Source: UBA3206 sp964548855 (GTDB lineage Bacteria; Bacillota_I; Bacilli_A; Acholeplasmatales; Anaeroplasmataceae). Taken from it: a DNA stretch of 64,000 bases. Within the stretch, counting starts at the first letter, position 1. The number at the start of each line of letters is the position of its first letter. The translations under genes were made by a program, and so were the position numbers. The stretch spans positions 66,365 through 130,364 of the forward strand of contig CAZJSR010000002.1 in assembly GCA_964548855.1 (NCBI GenBank). The letters are read 5' to 3'. Shown piece after piece: positions 61,441-64,000 of the stretch. The notes under the pieces are model-generated. The model did not search any database. It saw nothing but the letters and a program-made list of their open reading frames with translations, and was not told where the DNA came from.

Positions 61441-63603
61441 ATGAATGAAGAAATATTAAAAAGTATTGCATTGGAAATAGGGGTAACATATAATCATGCG
61501 CTTGTTGTACTAAATATGTTAGAAGAAGGTGCAACCGTTCCGTTTATCGCGAGATATAGAAAAGAACAAACAGGTGGAATGGATGAGAATCAAATAAGAG
61601 AAATTCAAAAAGCATATGAATATGAAGTTAATTTACTTAAAAGAAAAGAAGATGTAATTAGACTTATTGATGAAAAAGGTATGCTTACAGATGATTTAAA
61701 AAATAAGATAATGTCATCTTCAAAGTTAGTTGAAATAGAAGACTTATATCGACCATATAAAGAAAAGAAAAAGACAAAGGCCACAGAGGCGATTGCGTTA
61801 GGTCTTGAGCCACTCGCGAAAATAATAATGTCTTTTCCAAAGTGGATTATAAAAGATGAGGTTTCATCTAAATTTTTAACAGATAAAGTAAAAACAATAG
61901 ATGAAGCTCTACAAGGCGCTTCATATATAATTGCCGAATGGATTAGTGATAATGCATATTATAGAAAAGCAATTAGAAACAATATGAATAGATACGGTGT
62001 TATTCTTACTAAGCTTAAGAAAAACGCAGTGGATGAGAACGAAGTATATAAGAATTACTATGATTACAGTGAAACTATTAGTACTATTAAATTACATCGT
62101 ATTCTTGCGATAAATAGAGCTGAAAATGAAAATGTAATATCTGTATCAATTGATACAGATAAAGAAAAAGATATCGCCTTTTTAAAATCTAAAATAATAA
62201 AAAAAGAGGATACAACCTTTATAGATGAAATAAACTTTGCGATAGAAGATGCATATAAAAGGCTAATATTGCCTTCTATTGAAAGAGAAATTCGTGCAGA
62301 GCTAAAAGAAAAGGCAGAAGAGAATGCGATAAGTATTTTCTCAATGAATTTAAAAAATTTATTACTACAAGCTCCTATTAAAGGTAAAGTTGTTTTAGGT
62401 GTAGACCCTGCGTTTAGAACTGGTTGTAAACTTGCGGTTATTAATGAACTTGGTGCTGTTTTAGATAAAGGTGTAATATATCCTAATGAAAAAGTAAAAG
62501 GATTGACTGTTGATGATGCGCTGCTTAAAAAGAGCGAAAATGTCATAGTATCATTAGTAAAAAAATATGATATTGATTTAATTGCCATAGGAAATGGTAC
62601 AGCTTCCAGAGAAACAGAAACGTTTATAAGTGATGTTATAAATAAAAATAAATTAAATGTTAAATATGTTATTGTAAGTGAAGCGGGAGCTTCGGTTTAC
62701 AGTGCATCAGCAATTGCACAAGAAGAATTTCCAGATTATCATGTTGAGGAACGTAGTGCAGTAAGTATCGCAAGAAGATTACAAGATCCACTTGCGGAAC
62801 TTGTGAAAATTGATCCTAAATCAATAGGAGTTGGTCAATATCAACATGATGTTGTTCAAAAGAAGTTGTCTGAATCACTTGAAAATGTTGTGGTAGAGGC
62901 TGTTAATAAAGTTGGAGTTGATGTAAATACTGCATCTGTTAGTTTACTTAATTATGTTTCAGGGGTGTCTAAGTCTATCGCAACTAATATTGTTAATTAT
63001 AGAAACACTAATGGAAAATTTAAAACAAGAACTGAATTGTTAAAGGTATCTAAATTAGGTGCTAAAACTTATGAACAATGTATTGGATTTATGAGAATAC
63101 CTGATGGTATGGAACAATTAGACCATACGTCAATTCACCCCGAAAGTTATGATAAGGCTCGTCAAATAATGAAGAAATTAGATATAACAAAATTAGGGGA
63201 TGATGATACAATTGAAAAAGTTAAAAACGCATCAGTTGAACAACTTCATAAAGAATTATCTATCGACATGTATACTTTAAATGATATTTTAGATGCGTTT
63301 GTAGCACCAACGAGAGATCCGAGAGAAGAATATAGCCAACCTAAGTTAAGAGACGATATAAAGCATTTTGAAGAGCTTAAAATAGGGGATGAACTTGAAG
63401 GTACTGTAAGGAATGTCGTTGATTTTGGCGCATTTGTCGATTGTGGTGTTAAATATGATGGATTAGTCCATATTTCGAAGATATCAAAAAACTATATAAA
63501 ACATCCAAGTGATGTTTTAAATGTTGGTGATTTAGTTAAGGTTTATGTAATAGATGTTGATCTAGATAAACATAAGTTGTCATTGTCAATGATAAAGGAA
63601 TAA
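61441..63603 (+). CDS. tex: Tex family RNA-binding protein
   Basis: 720 residues. Order: N-terminal helical domain (VPFIARYRKEQTGGMDE), YqgF-like RNase H fold (VLGVDPAFRTGCKLAVI), helix-hairpin-helix segment (LLNYVSGVSKSIATNIVNYR), and a C-terminal S1 domain (GDELEGTVRNVVDFGAFVDC). Tex binds nucleic acid and is linked to transcription and fitness; the eukaryotic relative is Spt6. GGAG RBS. Normal length. Confidence 0.96.
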   Translation: MNEEILKSIALEIGVTYNHALVVLNMLEEGATVPFIARYRKEQTGGMDENQIREIQKAYEYEVNLLKRKEDVIRLIDEKGMLTDDLKNKIMSSSKLVEIEDLYRPYKEKKKTKATEAIALGLEPLAKIIMSFPKWIIKDEVSSKFLTDKVKTIDEALQGASYIIAEWISDNAYYRKAIRNNMNRYGVILTKLKKNAVDENEVYKNYYDYSETISTIKLHRILAINRAENENVISVSIDTDKEKDIAFLKSKIIKKEDTTFIDEINFAIEDAYKRLILPSIEREIRAELKEKAEENAISIFSMNLKNLLLQAPIKGKVVLGVDPAFRTGCKLAVINELGAVLDKGVIYPNEKVKGLTVDDALLKKSENVIVSLVKKYDIDLIAIGNGTASRETETFISDVINKNKLNVKYVIVSEAGASVYSASAIAQEEFPDYHVEERSAVSIARRLQDPLAELVKIDPKSIGVGQYQHDVVQKKLSESLENVVVEAVNKVGVDVNTASVSLLNYVSGVSKSIATNIVNYRNTNGKFKTRTELLKVSKLGAKTYEQCIGFMRIPDGMEQLDHTSIHPESYDKARQIMKKLDITKLGDDDTIEKVKNASVEQLHKELSIDMYTLNDILDAFVAPTRDPREEYSQPKLRDDIKHFEELKIGDELEGTVRNVVDFGAFVDCGVKYDGLVHISKISKNYIKHPSDVLNVGDLVKVYVIDVDLDKHKLSLSMIKE

Positions 63604-63653
63604 TTATTAATTTAATATGTAAATGATCAGGCATTCATTATAGAAAATAGTAC

Positions 63654-63682
63654 TTGACATAGGTAGTGTTTATTGGTATAAT
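63654..63682 (+). promoter_or_regulatory. Consensus promoter of tRNA-Ser
   Basis: TTGACA (63654-63659), 17-base spacer, TATAAT (63677-63682), a perfect sigma-A promoter; start near 63689. Confidence 0.92.
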
Positions 63683-63698
63683 GAAAAGGCTTGGTTAT

Positions 63699-63789
63699 GG
63701 AGTAGTACTCAAGAGGCTCAAGAGGCTTCCCTGCTAAGGAAGTAGACTGGGTAACTGGTGCATGGGTTCGAATCCCATCTACTCCGCCA
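63699..63789 (+). tRNA. tRNA-Ser (anticodon GCT)
   Basis: 91 bases with encoded CCA. Acceptor GGAGTAG pairs with CTACTCC, discriminator G. Anticodon stem CTTCC/GGAAG with loop CTGCTAA gives GCT, which reads AGC and AGT. A long variable arm (TAGACTGGGTAACTGG region) is typical of tRNA-Ser. T loop TTCGAAT. Confidence 0.96.
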
Positions 63790-63803
63790 TTTTAAAAAAG
63801 TAT

Positions 63804-64000
63804 AGGTTTGATACGATAAGTGTCAGACCTTTTTTCTTTATATAAAGGAGTTATTTTCTTATTTGTAATGTAATTATTTGTTTTGTATGAGCATCATTTA
63901 GTTCGTATTTGATGGATTTTTATTTTACTCAAGGAACTGCAGGATGAAAGATTTTTATTCTTGCATCTGAATAGAACTATTACGGTAGTCATAAATTGGT
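63804..64000 (+). repeat. tRNA-downstream repeat element, copy 2 (runs toward window edge)
   Basis: Begins with the tRNA-Ser terminator AGGTTTGATA (63804-63813) with TGTCAGACCT (63821-63830) and a T run. It continues with sequence related to 43855-43960 (TATTTTC-TAT, TAATGTAA, and a GGAACTGCAGGATGAAAG block). No ORF or other feature is seen up to the window end. Confidence 0.6.

Noticed and set aside
62064..62588. Minus-strand 174-codon Ser-rich frame
   Set aside because: Shadow of tex in the opposite strand, with no RBS and the Ser bias expected from reversed AT-rich coding sequence.
1..64000. CRISPR array, prophage or complete insertion sequence
   Set aside because: No regularly spaced repeats, integrase, transposase or phage structural genes were seen. 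The repeats found are short or tRNA-linked.
1..64000. Mycoplasma-type code with TGA as Trp
   Set aside because: Conserved Trp positions use TGG, and conserved proteins end or continue as expected with TGA read as stop.

Overview
The window is one contiguous piece of a strongly AT-rich bacterial chromosome, by eye below 30% GC. Standard stop codons are used and TGG encodes Trp, so there is no sign of mycoplasma-type recoding. Gene content and local order are those of Bacilli: the YunB/YutD pair, tsaE-tsaB-rimI-tsaD, the hprK-lgt-ppaX-whiA order known from Bacillus subtilis, yhaO-yhaN, Veg, and a Trp T-box. YunB and a CwlD-type amidase point to a spore former or a recent descendant of one. Low GC, short intergenic gaps and a housekeeping gene set suggest an uncultured gut-type member of Bacilli near Erysipelotrichia and the Mollicutes relatives. 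That placement is inference.

Layout. 1-7.9 kb: YunB (cut by the window edge), YutD, a NifU-type Fe-S protein, glucose-6-phosphate isomerase, a heterodimeric ABC exporter and a metallo-beta-lactamase-fold hydrolase. 7.9-10.4 kb: a Trp T-box followed by a 15-codon Trp-Trp leader peptide, then stand-alone trpB and a methyltransferase. 10.4-18.1 kb: a membrane EAL phosphodiesterase, an Uup/YfmR-type ABC-F protein, an acetyltransferase and a PreP-like M16 peptidase. 18.2-23.5 kb: mgsA, cwlD, the t6A operon and glnS. 23.5-25.5 kb: a decayed island (a headless ORF, a YD-repeat lipoprotein gene with an in-frame stop, and a candidate structured RNA). 25.5-33.2 kb: a second ABC-F protein, pcrA, a zinc-ribbon/TPR/TIR-like protein and a two-gene chromate transporter. 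33.5-43.5 kb: one long run yhaO-yhaN-CpXC-def-topB-hypothetical-PPTase-gltX. 43.7-46.3 kb: tRNA-Glu, a repeat element, small proteins and Veg. 46.4-53 kb: ligA, an ABC permease with a motif-less partner, and uvrA. 53-59.5 kb: an extremely acidic membrane protein, hprK, an lgt-ppaX fusion and whiA. 59.5-64 kb: a YuzA-like protein, a lipoprotein, tex, tRNA-Ser and a second copy of the repeat element.

How the genes work together. Most of the window is translation and genome maintenance (t6A synthesis, GlnRS, GluRS, deformylase, two ABC-F proteins, PcrA, LigA, UvrA, TopB, YhaO/YhaN) plus carbon control (Pgi, MgsA, HprK). Promoters are easy to see, often extended -10 boxes (TGnTATAAT), and most transcription units end in clear rho-independent terminators.

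The most unusual items are: the T-box/Trp-Trp leader combination before trpB; a nested stem structure between 25128 and 25305; paired, diverged elements downstream of two tRNA genes; an ABC ATPase lacking every catalytic motif; the Lgt-PpaX fusion; and the TIR-like protein. No complete mobile element, CRISPR array or classical defence island was found.
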